A stretch of 55,453 nt of DNA from a virus: the IMG/VR virus record IMGVR_UViG_3300023171_000001, positions 1 through 55,453 of that record; one strand, written 5' to 3'. The notes beneath the pieces were generated by a model. The model worked only from the letters and a program-made list of their open reading frames with translations, had not been told where the DNA came from and did no database searches. Positions 13,371-22,132 of the stretch are shown here, one piece after another (the stretch's first letter is position 1; each line of letters begins with the position of its first letter). A program made the translations under genes and the position numbers.

Positions 13371-15027
13371 AAAGAAAGATGATAGATCAATGAATTACAA
13401 TCAAATGATCTCATCTCAATCCCAAAAAACCAATAGGGTAAAAAAAGCTAATGGTACCATTACACAAGAACTTTTGAATGATTTTATACGCCAGAAGTGG
13501 CGGCAGTGGAAAAATGACTGGGTACTATTTGCAACTGAAGTTTTTGGCGTGGTACTTGACCCTGAACAAGCTGAAATTCTTCGAGCCGTACAAGTTTACC
13601 CTATGGTTTCGGTTACTTCAGGGACTTCAAGGGGAAAGGACTTCGTTTCTGCCATTGCGGGTTTGTGCTTTATGTATTTAACGCCAGAATTTGACGATCT
13701 GATGAATATGGTGAAAAATACGAAGGTGGCCATGACTGCACCAACCCACAGGCAAGTCAAGAATATCATGCAGCCTGAATTCTCCCGCAATTTCAAGGCC
13801 GCAGCCCGTCGGGGATTTCCTTTAAATGGTCGCTTGGTTGGGTCTGATATTCGTACTAATTCAGAAGAATGGTTTCTAACTGCCTTTACTGCCGATGCTA
13901 ACAATGAGGAAGCCTGGTCTGGTTTCCATGCTGCCAATACTATGTTCATTGTTACAGAAGCTTCAGGTATTTCAGACAAAACATTTGAAGCTATTGAAGG
14001 AAATTTGCAAGGTAATTCCAGAATCCTTTTGGTTTTCAATCCTAATAATTTGACGGGATATGCTGCCAAATCTCAAAGGGGTGACAGGTGGAAGAAGTTT
14101 AGGCTTAATTCTTTGAATGCTCAAAACGTTATTGCAAAAAAGGAAGTTATTACTGGTCAGGTGAATTACGAATGGGTAATTGACAAACTTACTGCCTGGT
14201 GTACGCAGATTACAAAAGAACAGTTTTCTGATGAATATGATGATTTCGTTTTTGAAGGAAAATATTACAGGCCTGAAGACATTTTTCGGAGGAAAGTATT
14301 AGGCAAGTTTCCAAAGGTTTCTGAATCAAAACTTATTCCTGAAAGCTGGATTCTGGCGGCAAATAAACGCTGGCTTGAATACAAAGATTTAGATAATTTG
14401 TCAAGCAAGCCTTTGACGTTAGGCGTTGACGTTGCTGGTAATGGTCGGGATAATTCCCTTTATGTGAAGCGTTACCAAAATTACGTTGCTTCCTTCAAGG
14501 TACTAAACTTTAAGCTGGAAGAAATTCACATGGCCTTTGCTGGAATGATCTTGAACGAACTAAGGCAGCATTCTAATTCAATAGCACATATTGACAACAT
14601 AGGGGAAGGTGCTGGTGTTTATGCCAGATTGATAGAAATGCTAAAAGAATGGGGTTCAGGTAATGAAGGAAGGGCTTATTCATGCAAATATTCACATTCT
14701 GCTAAAGATTCTGAAGGCCGTGAATTAAGCGACTACCTCAACCAGTATAATTTCGAGAACAAAAGAGCATATCTTTTTTGGGCAGTGCGTGACTGGCTTG
14801 ACCCTAGAAACGGCATGAATGCCATGCTACCACCAAACGAACTATTCCTTGAAGAAGCGATGGAAATTGAATACTTCTTTAAATCTAACGGGAAAATTGC
14901 AATAGAACCAAAGGACGACATCAAAAAACGCCTGGGTAGATCAACGGATTATTTTGACGCATTGGCTAATAGTTTCAATTCTGACAGTAAAAATGTACTT
15001 ACAGATAACATTTTAGATTACTTTTAA
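13345..15027 (+). CDS. terL: Terminase large subunit
   Basis: The 560-residue packaging motor has an ATPase part with a Walker A-like SGTSRGKD (about residues 91-98) and a Walker B-like FIVTEASG (about residue 200). Its RNase H-like nuclease part shows three acidic motifs: GVDVAG (about 360), AHIDNIGEG (about 415) and STDYFDAL (about 540). The Walker B acid is followed by E-A as in other large terminases. The start at 13345 overlaps the small subunit by 26 bases; the ATG at 13390 is an equally possible non-overlapping start because the first 40 residues are low-complexity. Confidence 0.95.
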   Translation: MPMTNQLSKKKDDRSMNYNQMISSQSQKTNRVKKANGTITQELLNDFIRQKWRQWKNDWVLFATEVFGVVLDPEQAEILRAVQVYPMVSVTSGTSRGKDFVSAIAGLCFMYLTPEFDDLMNMVKNTKVAMTAPTHRQVKNIMQPEFSRNFKAAARRGFPLNGRLVGSDIRTNSEEWFLTAFTADANNEEAWSGFHAANTMFIVTEASGISDKTFEAIEGNLQGNSRILLVFNPNNLTGYAAKSQRGDRWKKFRLNSLNAQNVIAKKEVITGQVNYEWVIDKLTAWCTQITKEQFSDEYDDFVFEGKYYRPEDIFRRKVLGKFPKVSESKLIPESWILAANKRWLEYKDLDNLSSKPLTLGVDVAGNGRDNSLYVKRYQNYVASFKVLNFKLEEIHMAFAGMILNELRQHSNSIAHIDNIGEGAGVYARLIEMLKEWGSGNEGRAYSCKYSHSAKDSEGRELSDYLNQYNFENKRAYLFWAVRDWLDPRNGMNAMLPPNELFLEEAMEIEYFFKSNGKIAIEPKDDIKKRLGRSTDYFDALANSFNSDSKNVLTDNILDYF

Positions 15028-15029
15028 GC

Positions 15030-15129
15030 TATCTTTGTGCAAAGACTACTATGCGGTTCATTACTAAATGGCTGTTCTTTTTCGTTTATAGAATGATTAA
15101 AAGCCCCGTTTCCTAAACAGGGCTTTTTT
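15030..15129 (+). ncRNA. Candidate short transcript between terminase and portal
   Basis: TATCTTTG (15030-15037) is a perfect -7 element that ends three bases after the terminase stop codon has passed. About 60 bases later lies a strong terminator. The interval has no open frame of note. A second TATCTTTG-to-terminator unit of nearly the same length is at 43772. No TTG -33 element is visible, so this could simply be the untranslated 3' end of the terminase mRNA. Confidence 0.25.
15101..15129 (+). terminator. Intrinsic terminator after terL
   Basis: AAGCCCCGTTT and AAACAGGGCTT form an 11-base stem with one mismatch around a CCT loop, followed by six T. It may reduce read-through from the terminase genes into portal and head genes. 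Confidence 0.85.
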
Positions 15130-15184
15130 GCGTTTAATCAATTGCGTTGTTTTTTTTCTTTTCTTTGTTAAAAAAAACATTCAA

Positions 15185-16705
15185 ATGAGAATTTCAGAAA
15201 TACAAACCAAACTAGGGAAAGAACCAGGCGAAACAATGATTTCAATTCTGGAACGAAACAAGGTAGTAGAAGTATTACCACTAGCCAGCCCCCAAGTACT
15301 AGATACTACGGTTGTTTATGGTGACAGCAAGAAGGAGGCAAAAAAACAATATCATGTCCAAAGCCATGAAGTTTTTAGTCGAACCAAACGCCAGGACAAG
15401 CTTGTAAAAGCCAAAGACGACAAAGGCGTTGAAAATATGAAAATTATTTCTGTCAATCGTATAGGTGTAGCTATTCAGAAAAAGATTGTAAATACTTCAG
15501 TTTCTTTTCTGTTTGGAAATCCTGTAAGCGTATCGGCTAATACTGAAAACGATGGCCAGGTTGCTATATTGGCAGCACTCAAAAAAGTGTTTAGCAAAAA
15601 CAGAATAGATACCTTCAACCGTGCCGCAGCCAAAGACCTTTTCCGATCTTGTGAGATTGCAGAAATTTGGTTTACTATCAAAGAAAAGGAAAAAAATACT
15701 TATTACGGCTTTCCTTCTGACTGGCGAATTAAGGTAAAACTGGCATCAAATTGGCTTGGTGATGAATTATATCCTTTGTTTGATGAAAATCAAGAAATGA
15801 TTGCTTTTGGCCGTAGATATACAGAAAATAATGACCAGGTTTTTGAAATATACACTTCTGACGAAATTGTCAGGATGAAGAAAACAAACGATTCTACAGA
15901 TTGGAAACAGGATGCAAAAATTGAAAACCAATTTAAAAAAATCCCTGTCAATTATGCAGTACAGGAGAATGTAGAATGGGCAGATGTAGAATCTTCTATT
16001 TGTAGATTAGAAATGGTTATGTCAAACTTTGCTGATACAAACGACTATCATGCAAGCCCGAAAATATTCATCAAAGGCAAGCTTGAAGGGTTCAGTCAAA
16101 AAGGTGAAACTGGTTCAATCCTTCAAGGTGGTATTGATTCAGATATGAAATACGTGACCTGGGAAAATGCACCACATTCAGTCAAAACAGAAATAGAAAA
16201 TTTGTATGAAATAATCTATTCTATGACGCAAACCCCGAACCTGTCATTTGAGAATTTAAAAAAGCTTTCAATTGGAAATGTTAGCGGCAAAACTCTGGAA
16301 TTCTTGTTCCTGGATTCACAGTTGAAGGTGATGGAGAAAAGGGAAATCTTTGACGCTTATCTTGATCGCAGAAATAGTATAGTTTTATCAATCCTTACAA
16401 GTATCAACCCAGCCTTTAAAAAAGAAGTTGATAACATGGAAATACAGGCTTCTATTGTACCATTCACTATTTTGGACAAAGCTGCGGAACTTGAATTCCT
16501 TCAAAAAGCTAATGGCGGCAAAAAGGTTTTGTCACAAAAATCCAGCGTTCTATTAGCTAATATTACCAGCGACCCAGAGGAAGAATACGAATTAATTCTT
16601 GCTGAAGAAAAAGAAGAAGCTGAAGCAGCTGCGAAGGTTGCGGCAGAAGCTGCAAAGGCCGCATCATCGAAGAAAAAAGAAGAATCAGTAATAGAAGAAA
16701 AATAG
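15185..16705 (+). CDS. Portal protein, SPP1 gp6-like
   Basis: The 506-residue protein has VNTSVSFLFGNPVSV near residues 100-114, the hydrophobic 'LxGxPV' segment found early in SPP1-type portals. A beta-rich wing region and a long helical stem region follow (TPNLSFENLKKLSIGNVSGK, then LKVMEKREIFDAYLDRR). It forms the dodecameric vertex through which DNA enters. The last 45 residues are an unusual Glu/Ala/Lys-rich helix. The ATG at 15185 was preferred over one at 15128, which lies in the terminator T-run. Confidence 0.88.
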   Translation: MRISEIQTKLGKEPGETMISILERNKVVEVLPLASPQVLDTTVVYGDSKKEAKKQYHVQSHEVFSRTKRQDKLVKAKDDKGVENMKIISVNRIGVAIQKKIVNTSVSFLFGNPVSVSANTENDGQVAILAALKKVFSKNRIDTFNRAAAKDLFRSCEIAEIWFTIKEKEKNTYYGFPSDWRIKVKLASNWLGDELYPLFDENQEMIAFGRRYTENNDQVFEIYTSDEIVRMKKTNDSTDWKQDAKIENQFKKIPVNYAVQENVEWADVESSICRLEMVMSNFADTNDYHASPKIFIKGKLEGFSQKGETGSILQGGIDSDMKYVTWENAPHSVKTEIENLYEIIYSMTQTPNLSFENLKKLSIGNVSGKTLEFLFLDSQLKVMEKREIFDAYLDRRNSIVLSILTSINPAFKKEVDNMEIQASIVPFTILDKAAELEFLQKANGGKKVLSQKSSVLLANITSDPEEEYELILAEEKEEAEAAAKVAAEAAKAASSKKKEESVIEEK

Positions 16706-16774
16706 TATTTTCTTGGAATTACAAAAAAAGCAGTATTTTCGCATTTAATTCTCAACCAAAAAAAGATTTCCAAT

Positions 16775-17428
16775 ATGTCTTTACAACAAGTTTTATACGC
16801 AGTTAGGAACAAATATGGCCATTTGGGTCTTGCGGAAAGTGTACTTGTTAAGTTAGCAGAGCAAATAATGAAATCAACAAAAGCTGAAACTACCAATGAA
16901 GAATTGGATACAGTTGTTGCCGAATATTTGCCGCTAGCACAATCATTTCAATCTGAAACTGATCGACGTGTTACCGAAGCAACTGCGAAAGCCAAACTTC
17001 CGCAGGAGCAAACGAAAACAGTCGTACAAGGTTCAGAGGCTCAACCAGCAGAAAAAGACGCACCCCCAGCGTGGTTTTCAACTTTCGCTTCAGAAATCAA
17101 AAGCGAAATAGCAGGAATCAAGGGGACGCAAACGTTGGGAAGTCGTGAAAAGCAATTGAATGACGTTCTGGCGGGTGCAAATGAAATCTTCAAATCAAGT
17201 ACCTTGAAAAGTTTTTTACGTATGAACTTTAAGGACGAACAGGATTATTTGGCGTATCTCGAAGAAGTAAAAGCTGACGTTGCAGCAAACCCTTCACAGG
17301 CACAAGAAAAGGTTGAAAAACCTGGCGGTGGCAATAGTTTTGTCCCTGGTGGTGGCACTGGTGGAGGGGGTGGAAAAGCTGACGTGAAAGCAATAGATGC
17401 TACAATTGCGGCCTGGGCTAAAGAATAA
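16775..17428 (+). CDS. Scaffold-like head assembly protein
   Basis: The 217-residue product is helical, rich in Glu, Lys, Ala and Gln, with a proline-rich centre (PAEKDAPPAWFSTFA) and a Gly-rich linker (VPGGGTGGGGGK) before a short final helix. Position between portal and capsid, high charge and a detached C-terminal helix are what is expected of a scaffolding protein that guides procapsid assembly. No protease gene is present nearby. The assignment rests on position and composition. Confidence 0.7.
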   Translation: MSLQQVLYAVRNKYGHLGLAESVLVKLAEQIMKSTKAETTNEELDTVVAEYLPLAQSFQSETDRRVTEATAKAKLPQEQTKTVVQGSEAQPAEKDAPPAWFSTFASEIKSEIAGIKGTQTLGSREKQLNDVLAGANEIFKSSTLKSFLRMNFKDEQDYLAYLEEVKADVAANPSQAQEKVEKPGGGNSFVPGGGTGGGGGKADVKAIDATIAAWAKE

Positions 17429-17449
17429 GGGCAGACAGAAAAACAATAC

Positions 17450-17480
17450 AAGGGCTATTTATTAACCCTTTTATTTTTTT
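17450..17480 (+). terminator. Weak intrinsic terminator before head decoration gene
   Basis: AAGGG-C-TA and TA-A-CCCTT form a hairpin around a short AT loop, followed by TTATTTTTTT. It lies 6 bases before the next ATG, so it may act as an attenuator that adjusts dosage between scaffold and decoration protein. Confidence 0.5.
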
Positions 17481-17485
17481 CTCAA

Positions 17486-18082
17486 ATGAGTTTAAAATTA
17501 ACGACAGTTAAGGGAACTGCGGGCAAAGTAGTATTTCAAGAAGTGATCGAAACCGTTCAAGGTGGACATACTTTGGTGATTACTGATCTTACCGTTGGTG
17601 AAACCCTTCCAGCTGGTACCATTATAGGTGCAACCGCAGCTGATGAAACAGATCGCAAGTGTTCTGTTATTAAAGGTGCCATTTTGAATGCAGATGCAGG
17701 AAACTCGGCAGTCGACTACCAAGTAAAAAAAGGCCACAGCTTTAAAGTAGGGAATTATTTTGCAGCCATTAAAGGTGCAAAAGCTTATCCAATCACCGCA
17801 ATTGACACGGCTAACGTGAACTATGATGTGATTACAATTTCAACAACTTTAGGAGTTGCATTGACAGCTGGTCAGGCTTTTTTTCAATCAAGTGCGACGG
17901 GTGCAAGTGCTGCGGCCTTCATTCGTCCTTTGGGTCTTCTTTACAATGATACATTAGTTGAAGTAAACGCAAATGTTGCTTTGGTTAATCGTGGAACTGT
18001 CTACGCTAGAAGGGTTACAACAGGCTTAAATGCTGATGTAATGCTGGCCTTGCCAACCGTAATTATTTCTAACTCGTACTAA
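17486..18082 (+). CDS. Head decoration or head-fibre protein
   Basis: The 198-residue, beta-rich product contains TVGETLPAGTIIGA and later FIRPLGLLYNDTLVEVNANV with ALVNRGTVYARRV. The pattern of a strand carrying A/P-x-G-T-[IV]-[LI], then 'G-I/L-L-x-N-D-V/T' and a C-terminal 'G-x-V-x-x-R' is typical of lambda gpD-type decoration proteins and phage head-fibre proteins, which sit on the outer capsid. It lies between scaffold and capsid genes, the usual place. Confidence 0.72.
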   Translation: MSLKLTTVKGTAGKVVFQEVIETVQGGHTLVITDLTVGETLPAGTIIGATAADETDRKCSVIKGAILNADAGNSAVDYQVKKGHSFKVGNYFAAIKGAKAYPITAIDTANVNYDVITISTTLGVALTAGQAFFQSSATGASAAAFIRPLGLLYNDTLVEVNANVALVNRGTVYARRVTTGLNADVMLALPTVIISNSY

Positions 18083-18090
18083 ATTACCTT

Positions 18091-18113
18091 AACCCTGGGA
18101 AGCCTGGGTTTTT
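18091..18113 (+). terminator. Intrinsic terminator upstream of capsid gene
   Basis: AACCC-T-GG and CC-T-GGGTT pair around GAAG with one T-T mismatch, followed by TTTTTG. The capsid ATG is 40 bases further on. Like the hairpins before it, it may set relative expression in the head operon. Confidence 0.65.
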
Positions 18114-18152
18114 GTCGTTTAGTCCATTTTACACCATTTACTTCTTTTTAAA

Positions 18153-19247
18153 ATGAAATTAGAAACGATTTTTGGTGCATACGGTCAACGCTTACAAGTC
18201 TTAATTGACAGCAGTATGGCCAGATTTGCACCCAATGTATACCAAGACTTTTTTGACTGGTCGCCAGCACAAATGTCTTTGGAATATACCAGTGTAGTAG
18301 GAGAAGCCCGAATTGAAGCAGCCGCTTCAGTTGTGAACCGTGATGCAAAAACTCCTTTGCGTTCACGTCCTACAATTGACAAATTGACTGGTACTATTCC
18401 AGCAATTCGTGAAATGTTCACAATGAAAGAAAGCAATTATCGCGAGTTTTTAATGTTGCAACAAATGCAGGTTGCTGATTCGACAAAAATGAAGCAATTG
18501 TTGTCGTTTTTGTTTGATGATGTTAAAAAAGCAGCTGAATCCGCACATTCGCGTTTGGATATTTTTTGTTTAGAAGGTTTGTCTACTGGACAAATTACCC
18601 TAAGCACAACAAATAATCCTGACGGTGTAGTTTTAACAACTGCACTTGATTTGCAAATGCCTTCTGCAAATAAAACAAATGCTTCAGTACTTTGGTCGAA
18701 TGCCGCAGGTGCAAAACCTTTGGACGACATCAACACTGTGGTAGATGCGTTTGCCGCTAAAGGTGTTACTATTGCTGAAATATTGATGTCGAAAGTTTTG
18801 TTCAATCAGTTCAGAGCCACGGCACAAATGGCTAATACTTTGGCCGCTTTCTTCTTCATTAAGCCCGCTTCAATGAACAACCCAACAGCCGTAACAACAT
18901 TGACAAACATTAATGAATACATGGTTGCACAGGAATTGCCAATTATCAAAATCATTGACAAACCTGTGGGCATTGAAAAAGATGGCGTTATTGGAACGTA
19001 CCAGCCGTTTCTTTCAACTGTGGCCGTATTTAAGCCAGCTGGTAAAATTGGTACTATCAAAAACGCTATGGCTATTGAATCAATGAAGCCAGTAGAAAAT
19101 GTTAGTTATGGTGTTTATAATAACGCTTTAATCTCAAAATGGTCGTCAAACGAACCGTGGCAGGAACATACTAAAGTGGAAATGAACGCAATGACTTCGT
19201 TTGATAACATCAAATATTGTCATATTTTGACTTGTACAGGATTCTAA
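18153..19247 (+). CDS. Major capsid protein, gpE-like HK97 fold
   Basis: The 364-residue protein has an N-terminal helix (YGQRLQVLIDSSMARF), a REARIEAA-like extended segment (VVGEARIEAAASVV) and R-S-R-P-T-I-D-K-L-T-G. It has an IREMFTMKESNYREFLMLQQ spine-like helix and a C-terminal beta part containing KPVGIEKDGVIGTYQPF. Length, order and position after the decoration gene fit capsid proteins of the lambda gpE type. I infer the HK97 fold from these features and not from a structural search. Confidence 0.85.
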   Translation: MKLETIFGAYGQRLQVLIDSSMARFAPNVYQDFFDWSPAQMSLEYTSVVGEARIEAAASVVNRDAKTPLRSRPTIDKLTGTIPAIREMFTMKESNYREFLMLQQMQVADSTKMKQLLSFLFDDVKKAAESAHSRLDIFCLEGLSTGQITLSTTNNPDGVVLTTALDLQMPSANKTNASVLWSNAAGAKPLDDINTVVDAFAAKGVTIAEILMSKVLFNQFRATAQMANTLAAFFFIKPASMNNPTAVTTLTNINEYMVAQELPIIKIIDKPVGIEKDGVIGTYQPFLSTVAVFKPAGKIGTIKNAMAIESMKPVENVSYGVYNNALISKWSSNEPWQEHTKVEMNAMTSFDNIKYCHILTCTGF

Positions 19248-19266
19248 CAGTTTAATTTGAGAAACT

Positions 19267-19596
19267 ATGACTATTGCCGCTTATATCCAATCAATGACTG
19301 GAAAATTTGGAATCGCTGTTAATGACAACGAACTAACTGCTTTATTCATTGATCTGGATATAAGTGAAAGTGAAGTATATTCAAAAACCACTTCACAAAA
19401 GGCAAAAAAGGCCTTAGTTTCTCTTTTAAATCAGTTGTTATTAGCTGCAAAAACGGTAAAAGAGGGGGATATGAGTATTTCTAATGCTGACCAGGATGGT
19501 ATCATTGCATTTTGCAAGATACTATGCAAGGAAGCAGGGATTGAAAACCCTTTTGAAGCTTCAATAATCGTCGAAGACAAATCTTATTTATGGTAA
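19267..19596 (+). CDS. Head-tail connector, DUF6706-like adaptor
   Basis: The 109-residue product begins MTIAAYIQSMTGKFGIAVND, contains a middle helix KKALVSLLNQLLLA and ends ADQDGIIAFCKILCKEAGIE. This layout resembles DUF6706 proteins found after the capsid gene in Bacteroidota phages, thought to form the first ring under the portal. Its place in the neck gene series supports this. Confidence 0.7.
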   Translation: MTIAAYIQSMTGKFGIAVNDNELTALFIDLDISESEVYSKTTSQKAKKALVSLLNQLLLAAKTVKEGDMSISNADQDGIIAFCKILCKEAGIENPFEASIIVEDKSYLW

Positions 19597-19925
19597 AAGC
19601 ATTTTCTTTTTATCCTTACAGGCTTGAAAAGCTTACAAAGGATGCATCAACCCAAAACACAAATGGTAATTTCGTAACGTCTTCAGGAAGTTACGAATTT
19701 GTTTGTTTGTGCAGGGACAAGAAAAGTGTGGCCAACAATACGATAGTTATAGACGAAGGCAAAAGAACAAAGACCAGAACCATATCAATTTATTGTCCTT
19801 TTGGAACCGTGGCTTTAACGCCTGGAACTATTGTAAGGGTAGTTGATGAAAATGGAACAATCCGTTCTTCAGGCGAAATAGTTGAATCAGAATCTAACCG
19901 TTTGCACACAGTACAATGGCTTTAG
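19590..19925 (+). CDS. Head-closure (stopper) protein
   Basis: The 111-residue product is nearly all beta: YEFVCLCRDKKSVAN, then KTRTISIYCPFG, ALTPGTIVRVVDENG and a final strand. A short beta-barrel protein in the second neck position normally acts as head-closure or stopper protein. It overlaps the adaptor gene by 7 bases and the next by 10. Function inferred from order and fold type. Confidence 0.65.
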   Translation: MVKAFSFYPYRLEKLTKDASTQNTNGNFVTSSGSYEFVCLCRDKKSVANNTIVIDEGKRTKTRTISIYCPFGTVALTPGTIVRVVDENGTIRSSGEIVESESNRLHTVQWL

Positions 19926-20359
19926 GAGGCGTAAAATTTATAACTAAACAATCAGAAATCAACAAAGTCTTAAACGGCTTTACTGACAGGGTTGGACAGG
20001 CCTTTTTAAAGTGCCTTATTTTTCTAGGTGACGAACTTGTTGCCAGGGCGAAAGCTAACGGACAATACAACAATGTAACTTTCAGGCTTAGAAGTTCAGT
20101 AGGGTACCAAGTAGGGGTTTATGGAAAAGTTGTAAGATCGTCGTTTTCTACAGGTCGTCGTGAAGGTGCAATGGAAGGTAGGAATCTTGCTACTTCCATT
20201 ATTGCGGCTAATTCACAACATGAATTTATACTTGTTGTTGTGGCTGGAATGAATTACGCGAAGTCAGTAGAAGCACGTGGTAAAGATGTTTTAACCTCCA
20301 CCGAAATCTTTGCAAACCAAAGAATTCCTTCAATGCTCAAAGCCTTAAATATTTCGTAA
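19916..20359 (+). CDS. HK97 gp10-like neck/tail component
   Basis: The 147-residue product has LGDELVARAKANGQYNNVTF, then LRSSVGYQVGVYG and AGMNYAKSVEARGKDVLTST. This is the expected layout of HK97 gp10-type proteins: helix, 'T-x-x-L-x-x-S', a strand, then 'Y-A-x-x-x-E-x-x-G'. They sit between head and tail in siphoviruses. It overlaps the previous gene by 10 bases and meets the next at one base. Confidence 0.78.
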   Translation: MALGGVKFITKQSEINKVLNGFTDRVGQAFLKCLIFLGDELVARAKANGQYNNVTFRLRSSVGYQVGVYGKVVRSSFSTGRREGAMEGRNLATSIIAANSQHEFILVVVAGMNYAKSVEARGKDVLTSTEIFANQRIPSMLKALNIS

Positions 20360-20763
20360 TGCAAAACACGGCAGAACTTTTAACTGCACTCTACAAGATT
20401 GCAGAAGACAAGAATTATAAAACCCTCCTAAGTGGTGGTATCTATAAGAATGAAAGGCCTTTGAATTCTGAATTTGAAGACATGGTTCTTAATACTCTGG
20501 GGGCGTTTGAAGATAACTTTTCACAAGGAATTGCTAATGTTAATGTTTACGTTCCAAAGGCTGAATATTTGATAAAAGGGAAGCCGACGAAGTTGCGAAA
20601 CGGTGAAAGGTGCGACATGATTATTGCAAAAATGCGTGACGACTTCAAAAGGAATTCAGGTGCAGGGTTCAATATTTGGACACAATCGCACCAAGAATTT
20701 ACAGACCCAGATTCTGGGGATATTATGATTAATTTTCGTTTAGAATTTAGAATATTTATTTAA
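20359..20763 (+). CDS. Tail terminator/completion protein
   Basis: The 134-residue product has an N-terminal helix (AELLTALYKIAEDKN), then GGIYKNERPLNSEFEDMVLN with beta strands and a C-terminal strand pair (MINFRLEFRIFI). Length, position just before the tube gene and alpha/beta layout fit a tail terminator that caps the tube. Family not recognised directly. Confidence 0.65.
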   Translation: MQNTAELLTALYKIAEDKNYKTLLSGGIYKNERPLNSEFEDMVLNTLGAFEDNFSQGIANVNVYVPKAEYLIKGKPTKLRNGERCDMIIAKMRDDFKRNSGAGFNIWTQSHQEFTDPDSGDIMINFRLEFRIFI

Positions 20764-20778
20764 TTTTTTTATAAGATT

Positions 20779-21291
20779 ATGGCAAATGTAACCACTACGG
20801 GTCTTGTCGCATTCCAGTCTTCAGCAATTGCAGTTGATGGCGGTTTTGGTACAACTTTTACAGAAGTTGGCCTTGTTAATGCCGATTCTGTAGTTTTAGA
20901 TACTTCAGACCCAGAATTAACCCAGTTTTTTGCCGAACAGGTTGACGACGCAGTTTATGAGAGTTCAAGAAAAGGTACTACAACTTTAGAGTTGGATTTG
21001 GGTTTTGCTGATTTGGCACAAATTCAAAAATTCTTAGGTGGTACAATTACAGGTTCTGGTGATGATGCCGTTTGGAACGCACCGTTGACACCTCCAAATA
21101 TTGAACTTTCGTTTAAGCTTGTTCCTACCGTTGGGTATGTCCTTAACGTTGTTAGAGGAAAAGTTACGGCAAAGATCACAGGCGGATTTATCAAAACAGA
21201 TAACATGAAAGTTCATTTATTGATTACTTTCTTGTTGCCGAAAAAAGCAGCAACAGCCCCTTATTTTTTCACTTTGGTGGAAGCTGAATAA
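20779..21291 (+). CDS. Major tail tube protein
   Basis: The 170-residue, beta-rich protein contains an N-terminal NADSVVLDTSDPELTQFFAE and EFSSRKGTT-like segment (VYESSRKGTTTLELDLGFAD). A long loop and strands follow (ITGGFIKTDNMKVHLLITF). Tail tube proteins of siphoviruses have this size and follow the terminator gene. A strong transcription terminator follows it, as expected for a highly expressed structural gene. Confidence 0.78.
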   Translation: MANVTTTGLVAFQSSAIAVDGGFGTTFTEVGLVNADSVVLDTSDPELTQFFAEQVDDAVYESSRKGTTTLELDLGFADLAQIQKFLGGTITGSGDDAVWNAPLTPPNIELSFKLVPTVGYVLNVVRGKVTAKITGGFIKTDNMKVHLLITFLLPKKAATAPYFFTLVEAE

Positions 21292-21318
21292 GAATCTACT
21301 GGCTAATTTATTAACCTG

Positions 21319-21348
21319 AAGCCCTCGAATATTCGGGGGCTTTTTTTC
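21319..21348 (+). terminator. Intrinsic terminator after the tail tube gene
   Basis: AAGCCCTCGAAT pairs fully with ATTCGGGGGCTT (one G-T pair), followed by seven T. It likely lets the tube gene be expressed at a higher level than the chaperone and tape measure genes downstream. Confidence 0.88.
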
Positions 21349-21358
21349 TAAAAAAGAC

Positions 21359-21886
21359 ATGGCAAAGAAGAAATTAACAGAAGAAGAAAAGATTAAAATT
21401 GAACAACAGGAAGCAAACAACCTTGTTGAAAGTGGTATGCACTTCATGGTTCGCAAAAAATCCGCATTAAGTATTTTTTCTAAGAACAAAGAAAGAAAGT
21501 TTATTATTCGGCAGCCATATCTTGGTGCATTAGATTTGATGTGTAAAGAATTTCTTAAACTTGAATTTGATGAAGAAGAAGCAAAGCTTGATAGTTTGAA
21601 TTTGATGAAAAAAATTGCTTCTAGGAATATGGACGTGCTTTGCAATATTGTCGCCATATCAGTTTTAGATTCGGAATGGAAAATTAAATTATTTAAAAAA
21701 TATCTGGCTTATTATATCAGATGGAGGGTAACACCTGAAACACTTTTGAACCTATCCATTATTATCTTGCAGCTTTGCAACCATGAGGATTTTATGCACT
21801 CTATCAGATTTCTAAGAGTGGTGCAAACCACAAGGCCGCAGCTGATAGAGAACGACAAAGCGGCCTTAAATCCACCTATGGAGTAA
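21359..21886 (+). CDS. Tail assembly chaperone, short form
   Basis: The 175-residue product has a charged N terminus (KKLTEEEKIKIEQQ) and helical core (RQPYLGALDLMCKEFLKLEF, SVLDSEWKIKLFKKYLAYYI). It sits between tube and tape measure genes, the place of lambda gpG-type chaperones that coat the tape measure. The other frame is open across its last 100 bases and beyond, suggesting a frameshifted longer form. Confidence 0.75.
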   Translation: MAKKKLTEEEKIKIEQQEANNLVESGMHFMVRKKSALSIFSKNKERKFIIRQPYLGALDLMCKEFLKLEFDEEEAKLDSLNLMKKIASRNMDVLCNIVAISVLDSEWKIKLFKKYLAYYIRWRVTPETLLNLSIIILQLCNHEDFMHSIRFLRVVQTTRPQLIENDKAALNPPME

Positions 21887-22125
21887 GAGGGGCAATTTTA
21901 GCACATTTTGGCTGGACGTACCACTATTTAGTTTGGGGAATAAGATGGTCTATTGTCCAAAAAATGCTTGCCGATGCCCCAAGCTATGACTATTCAAATA
22001 ATGATGCTGAACAAACTTCAGCGACAAAAGAAGTACAGAAGCCAATAACCAAAAAAGGCCTGGCTTTATTCAAAGATCAAAACGACGCAAAAGTAAAAGA
22101 GTTTATTTTGAAAAATTCTAAATAA
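21787..22125 (+). CDS. Tail assembly chaperone, -1 frameshift extension
   Basis: The -1 frame relative to the chaperone is open from 21787 to the stop at 22123-22125. It encodes a sensible conserved-looking sequence (GVRGAILAHFGWTYHYLVWG, then SIVQKMLADAPSYDYSN), but its first ATG is at 21964, inside that sequence. It is therefore probably made only as a fusion by ribosomal frameshifting, as for lambda gpGT. I found no canonical X-XXY-YYZ heptamer in the 21787-21886 overlap, so the slip site is unknown. The tape measure gene starts 8 bases later. Confidence 0.65.
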   Translation, partial: GFYALYQISKSGANHKAAADRERQSGLKSTYGVRGAILAHFGWTYHYLVWGIRWSIVQKMLADAPSYDYSNNDAEQTSATKEVQKPITKKGLALFKDQNDAKVKEFILKNSK

Positions 22126-22132
22126 TAAATCA

